Below, in pieces: positions 9,736 to 18,338 of a stretch of 64,000 bases of DNA. The stretch is from Ancrocorticia sp. (GTDB lineage Bacteria > Actinomycetota > Actinomycetes > Actinomycetales > Actinomycetaceae). Numbering within the stretch: the first letter of the stretch is position 1; the number at the start of each line of letters is the position of its first letter. The DNA lies in the NCBI GenBank assembly GCA_022648165.1, contig JALCLX010000006.1, positions 1 to 64,000 on the forward strand. The letters run 5' to 3'. Below the pieces are notes generated by a model. That model did not search any database, was not told the DNA's origin, and saw only the letters and a list, made by a program, of their open reading frames with translations. The translations under genes and the position numbers were made by a program.

Positions 9736-10386
9736 ATGAATACCAGCAAAGAAGCCCAGCGCGCTGAGCTCCATAAGAATATCTGGCGGATAGCAAACGA
9801 TCTGCGTGGGAGCGTTGATGGCTGAGATTTCAAGTCCTATGTGCTGGGAATGCTGTTTTTCGGTTCATCTCTGAGAACTTGACATCCTACTTCAATGAGG
9901 AAGAACGGGCGGCAGGTAATCCCGATTTTGATTACGCGAAGATCTCTGATGCGGATGCTGAGTTTGGCCGTACAGATACGGTTTCCGATAAGGGTTTCTA
10001 TATCTTGCCGTCGGAGTTGTTTGAGAACGTTCGCCGGAAGGCCGCTACGGATGAGAATCTCAACGAGACTCTGGAACATGTTTTCACCAACATCGAGGGT
10101 TCGGCTAAAGGCACTGAGTCTGAGGATGATCTGAAGGGCCTTTTCGATGATTTGGATGTCAACTCTTCCAAGCTGGGGGCAACTGTTGCCACGCGTAATG
10201 AGAAGCTCGTCAAGCTTCTGAACGCTATCGGGGATCTCCAGCTTGGCACGTTCTCAGAGAATACGATCGATACTTTTGGGGATGCCTATGAGTATTTGAT
10301 GACGATGTACGCCTCAAGTACCGGAAAATCCGGTGGAGAGTTCTTCACTCCGCAGGAGGTTTCTGAGCTGCTTGCGAGGATAACAG
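9736..10386 (+). pseudogene. hsdM: N-terminal part of type I restriction methyltransferase HsdM, with TGG->TGA nonsense at 9823 and a 1-nt deletion near 9856-9860
   Basis: MNTSKEAQRAELHKNIWRIANDLRGSVDG* then (frame-corrected) RFISENLTSYFNEEERAAGNPDFDYAK...FGDAYEYLMTMYASSTGKSGGEFFTPQEVSELLARITV; SAM-binding and NPPF motifs absent. Confidence 0.85.
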
Positions 10387-10748
10387 TGGTGGTGCAAAAC
10401 AAGCTGCATTTCGCTGCTCACAAACACACTACGGCGGAGGTCATTGCGGCGCGCGCAGATGCCACCAAACCGAACATGGGCCTGACCACCTGGAAAAGTG
10501 CACCGAGCGGCAAGATTGTGAAAACTGACGTATCCATCGCCAAAAACTACCTCAGTGATCAAGAACTAGACTTCCTCAACCGGATCGTCACCATGTATCT
10601 GCACTATGCCGAACTCCACGCCGAAACCGAGTTCGAGAAATACCGCATCATCCAAGACCAGCAGTACGTCAGCGACTTCGACCGCTTCCTCCACCTTGAG
10701 GCCACCACAACAGAACTGACCGATAGCACTGAAGGAAGCGCCAAATGA
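10387..10748 (+). pseudogene. C-terminal part of RhuM family protein fused in frame to hsdM (same ORF 9879-10748)
   Basis: NKLHFAAHKHTTAEVIAARADATKPNMGLTTWK...GKIVKTDVSIAKNYLSDQELDFLNRIVTMYLHYAELHA...YVSDFDRFLHLE is RhuM-like. Confidence 0.75.
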
Positions 10749-10858
10749 GCCACATCAATGAGCTGAGCATCGGTTTGCCTGCGGAATTGGCTGCGCGTCG
10801 TAAGCAGTACGAGTATTATCGGGACAAGTTGCTGACATTCAAGGAGTTACCAGCATGA
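10745..10858 (+). pseudogene. hsdS: HsdS remnant (37 aa): N-terminus joined to extreme C-terminus
   Basis: MSHINELSIGLPAELAARRKQYEYYRDKLLTFKELPA*; C-terminus is the typical HsdS tail; ATGA overlaps at both ends. Confidence 0.75.
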
Positions 10859-11721
10859 GTGTCATACCCGTCAACGTGCAGATTCCAAGTGATCCGCACG
10901 CCCCGATGATCGCCGATTTTGTGGAACATGCGCTACGAATCGCGTATGTGGATCGCGACCATCTTGCGGCGATCCCCAGCGATGACTGGGATGTGCCGGG
11001 GGTCTATATCCTCCTCACCGGCGACGGCAGCGGACAGGTGTATGTGGGCCAGGCCCGGCGTATGAGACAGCGGCTGGGCCAACACAACAGCAGGCCGAAG
11101 CTGCCGTGGACGCGTGCCGTGATGGTCAAACGTGACACCACCAACGGCTTCAATACAGCAGAGATCGGCTACCTTGAGGGCCGCGTATCCGCTGAGGTGA
11201 AGGCACTCAAAGGCATTACGCTCATTGCCGGGCAGTCTGCTGGAGACGAGACTCTTCCCACCCACATGATGCTGTCACTCGATGCCTTCGTGAAGAGCAT
11301 CCTCACCGCGCTCCGGCTTGCTGGAGTAGACATCTCCCGAGCACAGCTAGAGGAGGCTGAGGAGGAGCAGCTTCACGTTCTGGAGAAGGGTGCAAGCGCG
11401 CAGGGATTGGCCAGTCGGGCGACGTTCGCGTGCACCGTTTCAGCCCTCGTATCGAGCGGATTGCTGCGTGCTGGTGAGGACCTCTACCTGCACCAGGGAA
11501 CCGTCAACGGCCACGGAACAGTCACGGCGGCCGGGGAGGTCATTGTCAACGGAGTGACATACATGACTCCGAGTGCGGCCGCTGTTGCCGCGCTCGGTCT
11601 GCAGTCATCGAACGGCTGGACCACCTGGCACGTGGGCTCGCTCGACGGCGTCACCCTGGACCAGCTTCGCAAGAAGTGGCAGCAGCGGCAGCGAGTTGAA
11701 CGGGCCGAGGACAACGCATGA
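10855..11721 (+). CDS. GIY-YIG nuclease family protein (C-terminal region DUF4357-like)
   Basis: PGVYILLTGDGSGQVYVGQARRMRQRLGQH; 288 aa, uninterrupted; within the type I R-M operon. Confidence 0.85.
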   Translation: MSVIPVNVQIPSDPHAPMIADFVEHALRIAYVDRDHLAAIPSDDWDVPGVYILLTGDGSGQVYVGQARRMRQRLGQHNSRPKLPWTRAVMVKRDTTNGFNTAEIGYLEGRVSAEVKALKGITLIAGQSAGDETLPTHMMLSLDAFVKSILTALRLAGVDISRAQLEEAEEEQLHVLEKGASAQGLASRATFACTVSALVSSGLLRAGEDLYLHQGTVNGHGTVTAAGEVIVNGVTYMTPSAAAVAALGLQSSNGWTTWHVGSLDGVTLDQLRKKWQQRQRVERAEDNA

Positions 11722-11965
11722 CTGCACCCAGCGCAAACAGCCCCGCCACGGCAACACCCCGTCACTATGCCCCTATCGCCATGCGTTCCGAAGGCACAGT
11801 GGTGGCGGAGTATGTGCCTGATGCTGCAACTGATGTTTCTTGTCAGTCTGAGGCAGCCCTTGAACGTGAGGTCATCGCCCAGCTAGAAAAGCTCAACGCG
11901 ATCACTTTCACGGATGCGGAGTGGGAGCGTTTCTTCCGGGATAGGGTTGCCGGGGCGAACACTCA
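11718..11965 (+). pseudogene. hsdR: HsdR N-terminal fragment (internally deleted, then truncated)
   Basis: HYAPIAMRSEGTVVAEYVPDAATDVSCQSEAALEREVIAQLEKLNAITFTDAEWERFFRDRVAGAN resembles HsdR N-terminus; R-M similarity ends near 11965. Confidence 0.7.
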
Positions 11966-13635
11966 TTCAGTCATGCGGTGGAGAGCCCGAGATCGAAGCC
12001 AAGATCAGGAACGCCGATCCGTGGATACTCAGCCTTCGGGTCGATGAATCTAGCGGTGAAGCGGTCGCCTACGCTCGCGTTCTTCACGTCTCCGATGCCA
12101 CTCATGGCGATCCTCACGACCGCGTGATCAAACTCGGACGGCTCCTCTTGCGCTGCTTTCCCAGAACCACACACGTCGACGTCAAGTTGCCGCTCCCAGG
12201 GGGCCACGATTATAAGATCGGCGACAACCAGTTCGGTTCCACTGAACTCCGCCGAGAGTACGATCACTCTGAACTATCGGTGGCCTGGAACCAAGAACGT
12301 ATGCGAGTCACCAACGCAGTGCTCGGGGCCACCGATACAGAACGTCTCTCGGCCGCGCTTCCCCTCATCGAGGCTGCTTCTCGACTCACACGCGTATTCG
12401 GAAACGCATTCACTGCTGCAGATGTACGAGGTATCGACACCAATCAGCTGGCGGAGCAGATAAACACTCTCGGTGAAGACGCCAAACAGATTCGTCCACG
12501 CATCAACGGACGTCGGCGAGTGGTTGACGCCATCGGGGATCAAGGAGCGTCATCCTTGACTGTAGACTCACACTCAGGTCTCGTGACAGACCTCACTGGG
12601 AATGTGTTCCCTCGGCTCACGAAACTGGACAACCTCGCGGCACTCGCGGCACTCGCGGCGCACCTGAGCGACCACGTGATCGCAACGTCGCTCCACCGCG
12701 CGCAAGAGGAGCCGTGGCACCTGCTGGGCTACGACACATTCCCCGATAGCCTGAGATCGCTCGAAGCCGATCTGTATCGCATCCTCGCCGTCATCGCCGC
12801 ACTTACTGCAAACTCATCTGCGAAGGCGACTCTTGCGCGCGCTGCGCGCGCCGGAAGGCGTGAGGGCGCACTCGGCAGAGCAGCCGACGCTGCCCGAACC
12901 CTTACAAGACGGAGGCTGCAAGCCCGGAAGTCCGAGCTGGAACAAGTCGGTAGGAGCATTGGCTGGCAATTCCATGTGCACATGCCTACGAGCGACCGAT
13001 ATCAACTGGTCCCCGAACGGCTTATAGCGCTCGATGTGCCGTCGCTGGTCACCTGGGGAAAGGCGCTTGAAGAGATTGTTAGTACCCTTCAGACGGTGGG
13101 ACTGCCCAGAGAGAAGTTTGTGCTCCTTCAGATCCGCAACGGGAAGCCCGTCGAATCGCTCACGATGTCCCTGATCACTTCACTACTACCAACCGGCGCG
13201 CTCGGAACCTGGGCAACCGAGCTTCCCGACCCGCACAGCATCCCTTTGACCGAGGCATTTGACGCGGCGCTCGCTTCGACTCAAGTTGCGTCAGGAGTCT
13301 TGGCGCTCAGTGTGCAACAGCGTGCGCACGACATTTTCGTTCAGGTTCTGGAGGATGCGAAGCAGGGATTCGCTCGATCGAAGAGGGCCGTCGAGCAAGC
13401 GCCAACGAACGCGGTAACTGAGCAGATTGTCTTGTTACTGGACGCCCTCGAAGAGGAGTTGACGAATGAGGAGTCTGGAGACGCCACTGGCGGTGGCATC
13501 GCCAGGCAGATGTGGCGGATGGTTACAGCGGGCGAGCAGACGGAACTCACCATCGCTCTGCCTGCGATGCGCCTCATGGCATTGGAGTGGGATATCGATC
13601 CCCACACTGCTCCAGGACTGCTTCAACTGTCTTGA
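11914..13635 (+). CDS. Uncharacterised 573-aa reading frame, probably 5'-truncated at the hsdR junction
   Basis: Long uninterrupted ORF with coherent composition from about EPEIEAKIRNADPWILSLRVDESSGEAVAYARVLHV; first ~20 codons overlap the hsdR fragment in another frame. Confidence 0.65.
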   Translation: MRSGSVSSGIGLPGRTLIQSCGGEPEIEAKIRNADPWILSLRVDESSGEAVAYARVLHVSDATHGDPHDRVIKLGRLLLRCFPRTTHVDVKLPLPGGHDYKIGDNQFGSTELRREYDHSELSVAWNQERMRVTNAVLGATDTERLSAALPLIEAASRLTRVFGNAFTAADVRGIDTNQLAEQINTLGEDAKQIRPRINGRRRVVDAIGDQGASSLTVDSHSGLVTDLTGNVFPRLTKLDNLAALAALAAHLSDHVIATSLHRAQEEPWHLLGYDTFPDSLRSLEADLYRILAVIAALTANSSAKATLARAARAGRREGALGRAADAARTLTRRRLQARKSELEQVGRSIGWQFHVHMPTSDRYQLVPERLIALDVPSLVTWGKALEEIVSTLQTVGLPREKFVLLQIRNGKPVESLTMSLITSLLPTGALGTWATELPDPHSIPLTEAFDAALASTQVASGVLALSVQQRAHDIFVQVLEDAKQGFARSKRAVEQAPTNAVTEQIVLLLDALEEELTNEESGDATGGGIARQMWRMVTAGEQTELTIALPAMRLMALEWDIDPHTAPGLLQLS

Positions 13636-13792
13636 TCTAAAGCGGAAACGGGTCCCGTTGAGGTTCTTCACTACAAGCTTCAGACGGGCCGTCTAGGCCT
13701 GATGCCATCAGAAACGTCATCAAACCCCACCGGAGGATGGTGCCGCTGGGGGAGTGCAGGCTGAGACGGCTTGCTCCCGGCAGCGGAGGGCA

Positions 13793-14449
13793 TCATCGCG
13801 TTGAGTTCGCTTGTCTCACCCAACCGGAGCGCTCGCCGTTCTCCTCGAGAATCCACCGTACATGGTCGCCAATGTAGCGCACGTTCGGCGTGAACCAGTA
13901 GGTCTGATCCGGGTCCCAGCCCGCGATAACGGTGGCGGTCTGCCCATCGATAGGGATTGCCGTTCCCGCTGCGGAGAGATACGCCTGTAGCTGGAGGTGC
14001 ACAGCGTCGTAGACTTCGGCGACTCCCACCCAGTCCGAGATCACCCAGGCACCGTCACGCCCGATGGTGCAATACCAGTCGTGTCGCTTCTGTGCGGTGA
14101 CCTCGATAGGGAAGCACGCACAGAGATCAGCCCACGCTTCGGCAGTGCCAATCTCGTAGATCCGCAACCCTGCGGGTATCCCCAGCGGCTGTGTGTCTGC
14201 CTGCTCCCAGCCGAGGCTGTCTTCCACGAGCCACAACCGGGCAGGGCTCCCGTCGAACAGCGTTCTGGTCGTTGAGGGAAGCTCCCATGGTGGACGTGAC
14301 CACCACGTTCCGTTCCAGTTCGCGGTCGCATCCGACGGACGATCCCGCGTAGCGAGAATCTCCTCCTCGGTGATCTCTTCTCGCGCCGTACGGAGAAACG
14401 ACAACGGCTCTGCCTTGATCGCGTGAGGCGGTGCGGTATCCCATTCCAC
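13793..14449 (-). CDS. Uncharacterised protein (218 aa)
   Basis: Coherent ORF, Trp-rich (WNGTWWSRPPWELP...DWYCTIGRDGAWVISDWVGVAEVYDAVHLQ); family not recognised. Confidence 0.65.
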   Translation of the reverse strand: MEWDTAPPHAIKAEPLSFLRTAREEITEEEILATRDRPSDATANWNGTWWSRPPWELPSTTRTLFDGSPARLWLVEDSLGWEQADTQPLGIPAGLRIYEIGTAEAWADLCACFPIEVTAQKRHDWYCTIGRDGAWVISDWVGVAEVYDAVHLQLQAYLSAAGTAIPIDGQTATVIAGWDPDQTYWFTPNVRYIGDHVRWILEENGERSGWVRQANSTR

Positions 14450-14518
14450 CTGCCATTGGGAGCATTCGGCGACCCCGCGGCCCCTGCATGAAGAGGCTTG
14501 CCAGTGAGGATGCCCCAG

Positions 14519-14821
14519 TCATACGATGACTTCCCATGGTGCGTAGGAGCAGCTCCCGCGCTGCACCCGCTCGAGGATGTTTCCGAATACGAGTATGACA
14601 CCGCTGCCATCGAACACCCCTGCAAGCCACGCATTCTCAACGGTCGCAGGCAACCACCACGACTCATCCCTGGCGTGGATACCGATCACATCAGCATCGT
14701 GATGCTCCTTGATGAAATGCGGGAAGCCTTCAACGAATGTCGAAGCGGCTCGGCAGCCGGCAGATCCCATGTCGCCTCGTCTCCAAGACGAACGCCAGCA
14801 CCGCAGCATATCTGCTTCCAC
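14519..14821 (-). pseudogene. Uncharacterised fragment in the same frame as, and upstream of, 13793-14449
   Basis: EGFPHFIKEHHDADVIGIHARDESWWLPATVENAWLAGVFDGSGVILVFGNILERV; stop at 14519. Confidence 0.4.
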
Positions 14822-14840
14822 TCACTCACGACCAGAATTC

Positions 14841-15095
14841 TTACACGTCAAGTCTGCGAACCGTCCCTGAGTGGTCAAACCCTTTTGACTGCTGTGTCGG
14901 TGCTCGAGTAATCCTTGGTGGTTCGGGGACCCGTGCAGTGAGTCCCTTGAGGTCAGGTTCGGTCACTTCCACGGTGATGGGGCGCCGATGCGACGGATGA
15001 TCGCCACGGTTGGGGAAGATTCCGATGATGTCAGTGCGCCGGCGCATCTCTCGGTTGAGGCGTCGTTCGGTTTGTTGGACTCGGGGTAAGCAGGC
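14841..15095 (-). mobile_element. IS256-family transposase C-terminal remnant
   Basis: 'QTERRLNREMRRRTDIIGIFPNR' resembles the IS256-family C-terminal motif 'ERLNREIRRRTDVVGIFP(N/D)R'; no upstream transposase body. Confidence 0.65.
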
Positions 15096-15255
15096 AAACC
15101 GTCATCTCAATTGAAAAGGTGCACTTCGATCCATCCCTTCCCCTTGCCTTCACAATGGCATCCGCCCTCGACCTAAAGCTCGAGGAGATCTTCATCTCAG
15201 CGAAACCACACTCCAACGCTTACCAGCCAGCGCGCCTTCAAACGGCACTGCATGC

Positions 15256-15324
15256 GCATTCAGCTACGCATACGGGGAGATATTGATATATATCGATCGT
15301 CAACCGAAATACGTAGCTGAATGC
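15256..15324. repeat. 13-bp perfect inverted repeat GCATTCAGCTACG / CGTAGCTGAATGC, right arm overlapping the permease 3' end
   Basis: 15256-15268 versus 15312-15324; imperfect similarity extends outward. Confidence 0.8.
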
Positions 15325-16904
15325 ACGGAAGAGAGGTCAGCTTCCTCCGGGCGCACCGCGGGCTCCCGCGTCACCAACTTGTGGCCCGCCCACAACGCCA
15401 GGAACAGCGGCAATCCAATATAGCTGGAGAGCAGAGCCACGATATCCCGATTCCCAATGAGCGCCTCATAGTTCTGCCCCACGATCACGAAGGTACACAT
15501 CGCGAGCGCCAAGAGCGGCCCAAACGGATAGAACTTTGCCCGGTACGGCAGCTCGGAAACGCTGTGGCCTTGGGCCACGAAGGCCTTCCGGAATTTCAGG
15601 TGCGACCAAGCGGTGCCTACCCACGTGATGAAGCCCGCCAAACCGGAGGCGTTGATCAGCCATGTATAGGCGGCGCCATCCCCAACCAGCGACGAAATGA
15701 AGCAGAGCGCGCCCACCGCCGTGGTTACCACTAAGGCAGGGATCGGGACGCCGTGCCTGCTGACCTTTTTCAGGATTGCCGGGGCGCTTCTCCGGTATGC
15801 CAGCGCAAACAGCATGCGGGTGGAGGCGTACAGCCCGGAGTTACCTGCCGAGAGTACCGAGGTGAGGATCACCGCGTTCATCACGGCGGCGGCCGCGGCG
15901 ATGCCAGCGCGCTCGAACACCAGGGTAAATGGGGAGAGCGAAATGCTGTCTACGCCCGCTTTCAGCAGGTCTGGGTCCGTGTACGGAATAAGGAAGCCGA
16001 TCACGGCGATCGCGCCGATGTAGAACAGCAGGATACGCCAGAAAATGGTGCGAATAGCGCGTGGCACGGTTTCCGTTGGGTTGTCGGCTTCGCCAGCGGC
16101 CACGCCAATCAGCTCGGTTCCTTGGAAACTGAAGCCCGCCACCATGAAGATCGCCAGAACTCCGAGGCCCCCATTGACGAAGGGCGCCTCCCCTACCGTC
16201 CAGTTTTCCGTCCCCACGGAATCTCCGCCCATCACGCCCACGATCATGAGCGTGCCGAGCACCAGGAATAGCACCACCGTAGTCACCTTAATCAACGCGA
16301 ACCAGAACTCGCCCTCGCCGTATGCCCGTGCGGAGAGGGCGTTCAGCACCACGAGGATCGTTAAGAACAGCGCTGACCACATCCAGCCCGGAGTATTCGG
16401 GAACCAGTATTTCATCACCAGTGCCGCCGCGGAGAGCTCTGCCGCCACGGTAATCGCCCAGTTGAACCAGTAGTTCCATCCGATGGCGAAGCCGAAGCTG
16501 GGGCTGATGAAGCGCGTGCCGTATTCGCCGAATGATCCTGCTACCGGCAGATACGTGGACATCTCGCCGAGCGACTGCATCAGCAGATACACCATCACGC
16601 CGATCAGCGAGTAGGCCAACAATGCGCCGCCTGGACCGGCTGTGGATACCGTTTCTCCCGAGGCCACGAAAAGGCCTGTGCCGATCGCTCCACCGATCGA
16701 AATCATGGTGAGATGCCGTGCCCGCAGCGAGCGGTGCAGCTGATGCGTACCGTCGCTCAGCTGCGGTTCTGGAACGCTCCGCGTGGCCGCTACGCTCCCC
16801 TCTGTTGCGCTTCCCACCTTTCTTTCGCGCGATTGTTCCTCGATACAGACGTGCGATTGCGCCATTGACATATCGCCTCTCGTGAGATGACGTTGCCCTT
16901 CCAT
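15300..16904 (-). CDS. APC-family amino acid permease (LysP/GabP-like)
   Basis: RHLTMISIGGAIGTGLFVASGETVSTAGPGGALLAYSLIGVMVYLLMQSLGEM; ~12 hydrophobic segments. Confidence 0.93.
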   Translation of the reverse strand: MEGQRHLTRGDMSMAQSHVCIEEQSRERKVGSATEGSVAATRSVPEPQLSDGTHQLHRSLRARHLTMISIGGAIGTGLFVASGETVSTAGPGGALLAYSLIGVMVYLLMQSLGEMSTYLPVAGSFGEYGTRFISPSFGFAIGWNYWFNWAITVAAELSAAALVMKYWFPNTPGWMWSALFLTILVVLNALSARAYGEGEFWFALIKVTTVVLFLVLGTLMIVGVMGGDSVGTENWTVGEAPFVNGGLGVLAIFMVAGFSFQGTELIGVAAGEADNPTETVPRAIRTIFWRILLFYIGAIAVIGFLIPYTDPDLLKAGVDSISLSPFTLVFERAGIAAAAAVMNAVILTSVLSAGNSGLYASTRMLFALAYRRSAPAILKKVSRHGVPIPALVVTTAVGALCFISSLVGDGAAYTWLINASGLAGFITWVGTAWSHLKFRKAFVAQGHSVSELPYRAKFYPFGPLLALAMCTFVIVGQNYEALIGNRDIVALLSSYIGLPLFLALWAGHKLVTREPAVRPEEADLSSVHSATYFG

Positions 16905-17031
16905 ACTGGCCCAATCGCATCAGCGCGGTGCGCGAGTTTTGCCATCTGGGACACAGGCACGGCAGCGCCGCAGCTTGCGCACCACCTGCCCAACGCCACC
17001 CGGCCACAGGCCCTGGCACTATTCTGGCGCT

Positions 17032-17922
17032 ATGGAGAGTTTTTCGAAGTCGGGAAGTAGGCCGGCAATCACCGCAGAGGCCGCCGGCCTGAAGGATCTG
17101 GCAGAGGCAGCTGTTCATGGTGCCGGCGCGCCCGTTGTCCGCCTCCTGAACGCTGCATCCACCACCATTACCACTGCTCGTTTGATGCCGGATTCACCCA
17201 CCGCCACAGCTGCCGAGGCATTCGGACGGCTCCTGGCGCACACGCACGCCTACAGCCCACATGGCCGCGTGTTTGGCGAACGGCCCACCGGTTTCACCGA
17301 ACTCACCGCCGCCATAGGCAACGCGCCGCTTCCAGTTGTGCCGCACGGATCGCCGGCGCGCACGTGGGGCAGCTTCTACGCCGAGGACCGCCTACTCCCT
17401 TACCTGCCCACCGCTCGTGCGAATGGTTCGATCGATGCTCGTGGCGCCAATATCATCGAACGCCTGGCCGAACAGCTGCGCGACGGCGCCTTTGACGCAC
17501 CCGAACCGGCGTTAGTCACCTCGGAAGCGGCTCTGCTTCACGGAGATTTATGGGGCGGTAACATCCTATGGTCCACCCCCGAATCGGCGCGCGAAAGCGC
17601 CATCCTTCCCCCGGACTTCAATAAGGCCGCCGCAACTGCGCACACCACCGCCTCACACCACGCGCCCGGGGGCGCCGTAGCCGTTCTCATCGACCCGGCG
17701 TGTCAGGGAGGGCACGCTGAATCAGACCTGGCTCAACTGCGTGTTTTCGGCGCGCCATACGTGAATCGCATCGTGGCAGCATACAACGAAGTGTCCCCTT
17801 TGAGCAACGGCTGGGAGGAACGAATTGGGCTCCACCAACTCCACATGCTCATTGTTCACGCAGCGCTTTTCGGCGGTGGCTACGGCACCGAGACCATAGA
17901 GATCGCCTCTCGCTATTGTTAG
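17032..17922 (+). CDS. Fructosamine kinase family protein
   Basis: HGDLWGGNILWS, DPACQGGHAESDLAQLRVFG, AYNEVSPLSNGWEERIGLHQLHMLIVHAALFGGGY. Confidence 0.92.
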   Translation: MESFSKSGSRPAITAEAAGLKDLAEAAVHGAGAPVVRLLNAASTTITTARLMPDSPTATAAEAFGRLLAHTHAYSPHGRVFGERPTGFTELTAAIGNAPLPVVPHGSPARTWGSFYAEDRLLPYLPTARANGSIDARGANIIERLAEQLRDGAFDAPEPALVTSEAALLHGDLWGGNILWSTPESARESAILPPDFNKAAATAHTTASHHAPGGAVAVLIDPACQGGHAESDLAQLRVFGAPYVNRIVAAYNEVSPLSNGWEERIGLHQLHMLIVHAALFGGGYGTETIEIASRYC

Positions 17923-17931
17923 GCTCATCCT

Positions 17932-18315
17932 ATGAAATTCGTGGTTCGCGCAATCGTCAACGCCCTTGCCTTGTGGCTGTGTGTGGTGCTCTTGCCAGGC
18001 ATAACGCTCACAGGCGCAACGCAATCGCCATATCTGGTGCTGTACTACTTAGCGGCGGGCGCCATACTGGCCGCGATTAACTTCCTGGTGCGGCCCATCC
18101 TGGTAGTATTGTCCATTCCGCTGTACATCGTGACGCTGGGATTGTTCTTCCTGGTTGTCAACGCAGTGGTACTGCTCATCGCCTCCTGGCTCACCGGCTT
18201 CCTCAACGTGGGCATCGCCGTGTACGGCTTCGGCTGGGCACTTCTGGGTGGAATTGTTATTGGCCTGGTCAACACCATCGTGGACTGGTTTTTACCCGCG
18301 AAGGTGCGCCGCTAG
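17932..18315 (+). CDS. Phage holin family (PF04020-like) membrane protein
   Basis: Four TM helices; FLVRPILVVLSIPLYIVTLGLFFLVVNAVVLLIASWL. Confidence 0.85.
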   Translation: MKFVVRAIVNALALWLCVVLLPGITLTGATQSPYLVLYYLAAGAILAAINFLVRPILVVLSIPLYIVTLGLFFLVVNAVVLLIASWLTGFLNVGIAVYGFGWALLGGIVIGLVNTIVDWFLPAKVRR

Positions 18316-18338
18316 GAGCACACCACTGCCTGGCGAAC

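Noticed and set aside
16288-17118. 276-aa minus-strand ORF
   Set aside because: Overlaps the amino acid permease in another frame; Arg-rich shadow ORF.
17932-18315. Holin-family protein considered as evidence of prophage
   Set aside because: PF04020-type proteins are common housekeeping membrane proteins in actinobacteria; no phage genes around.
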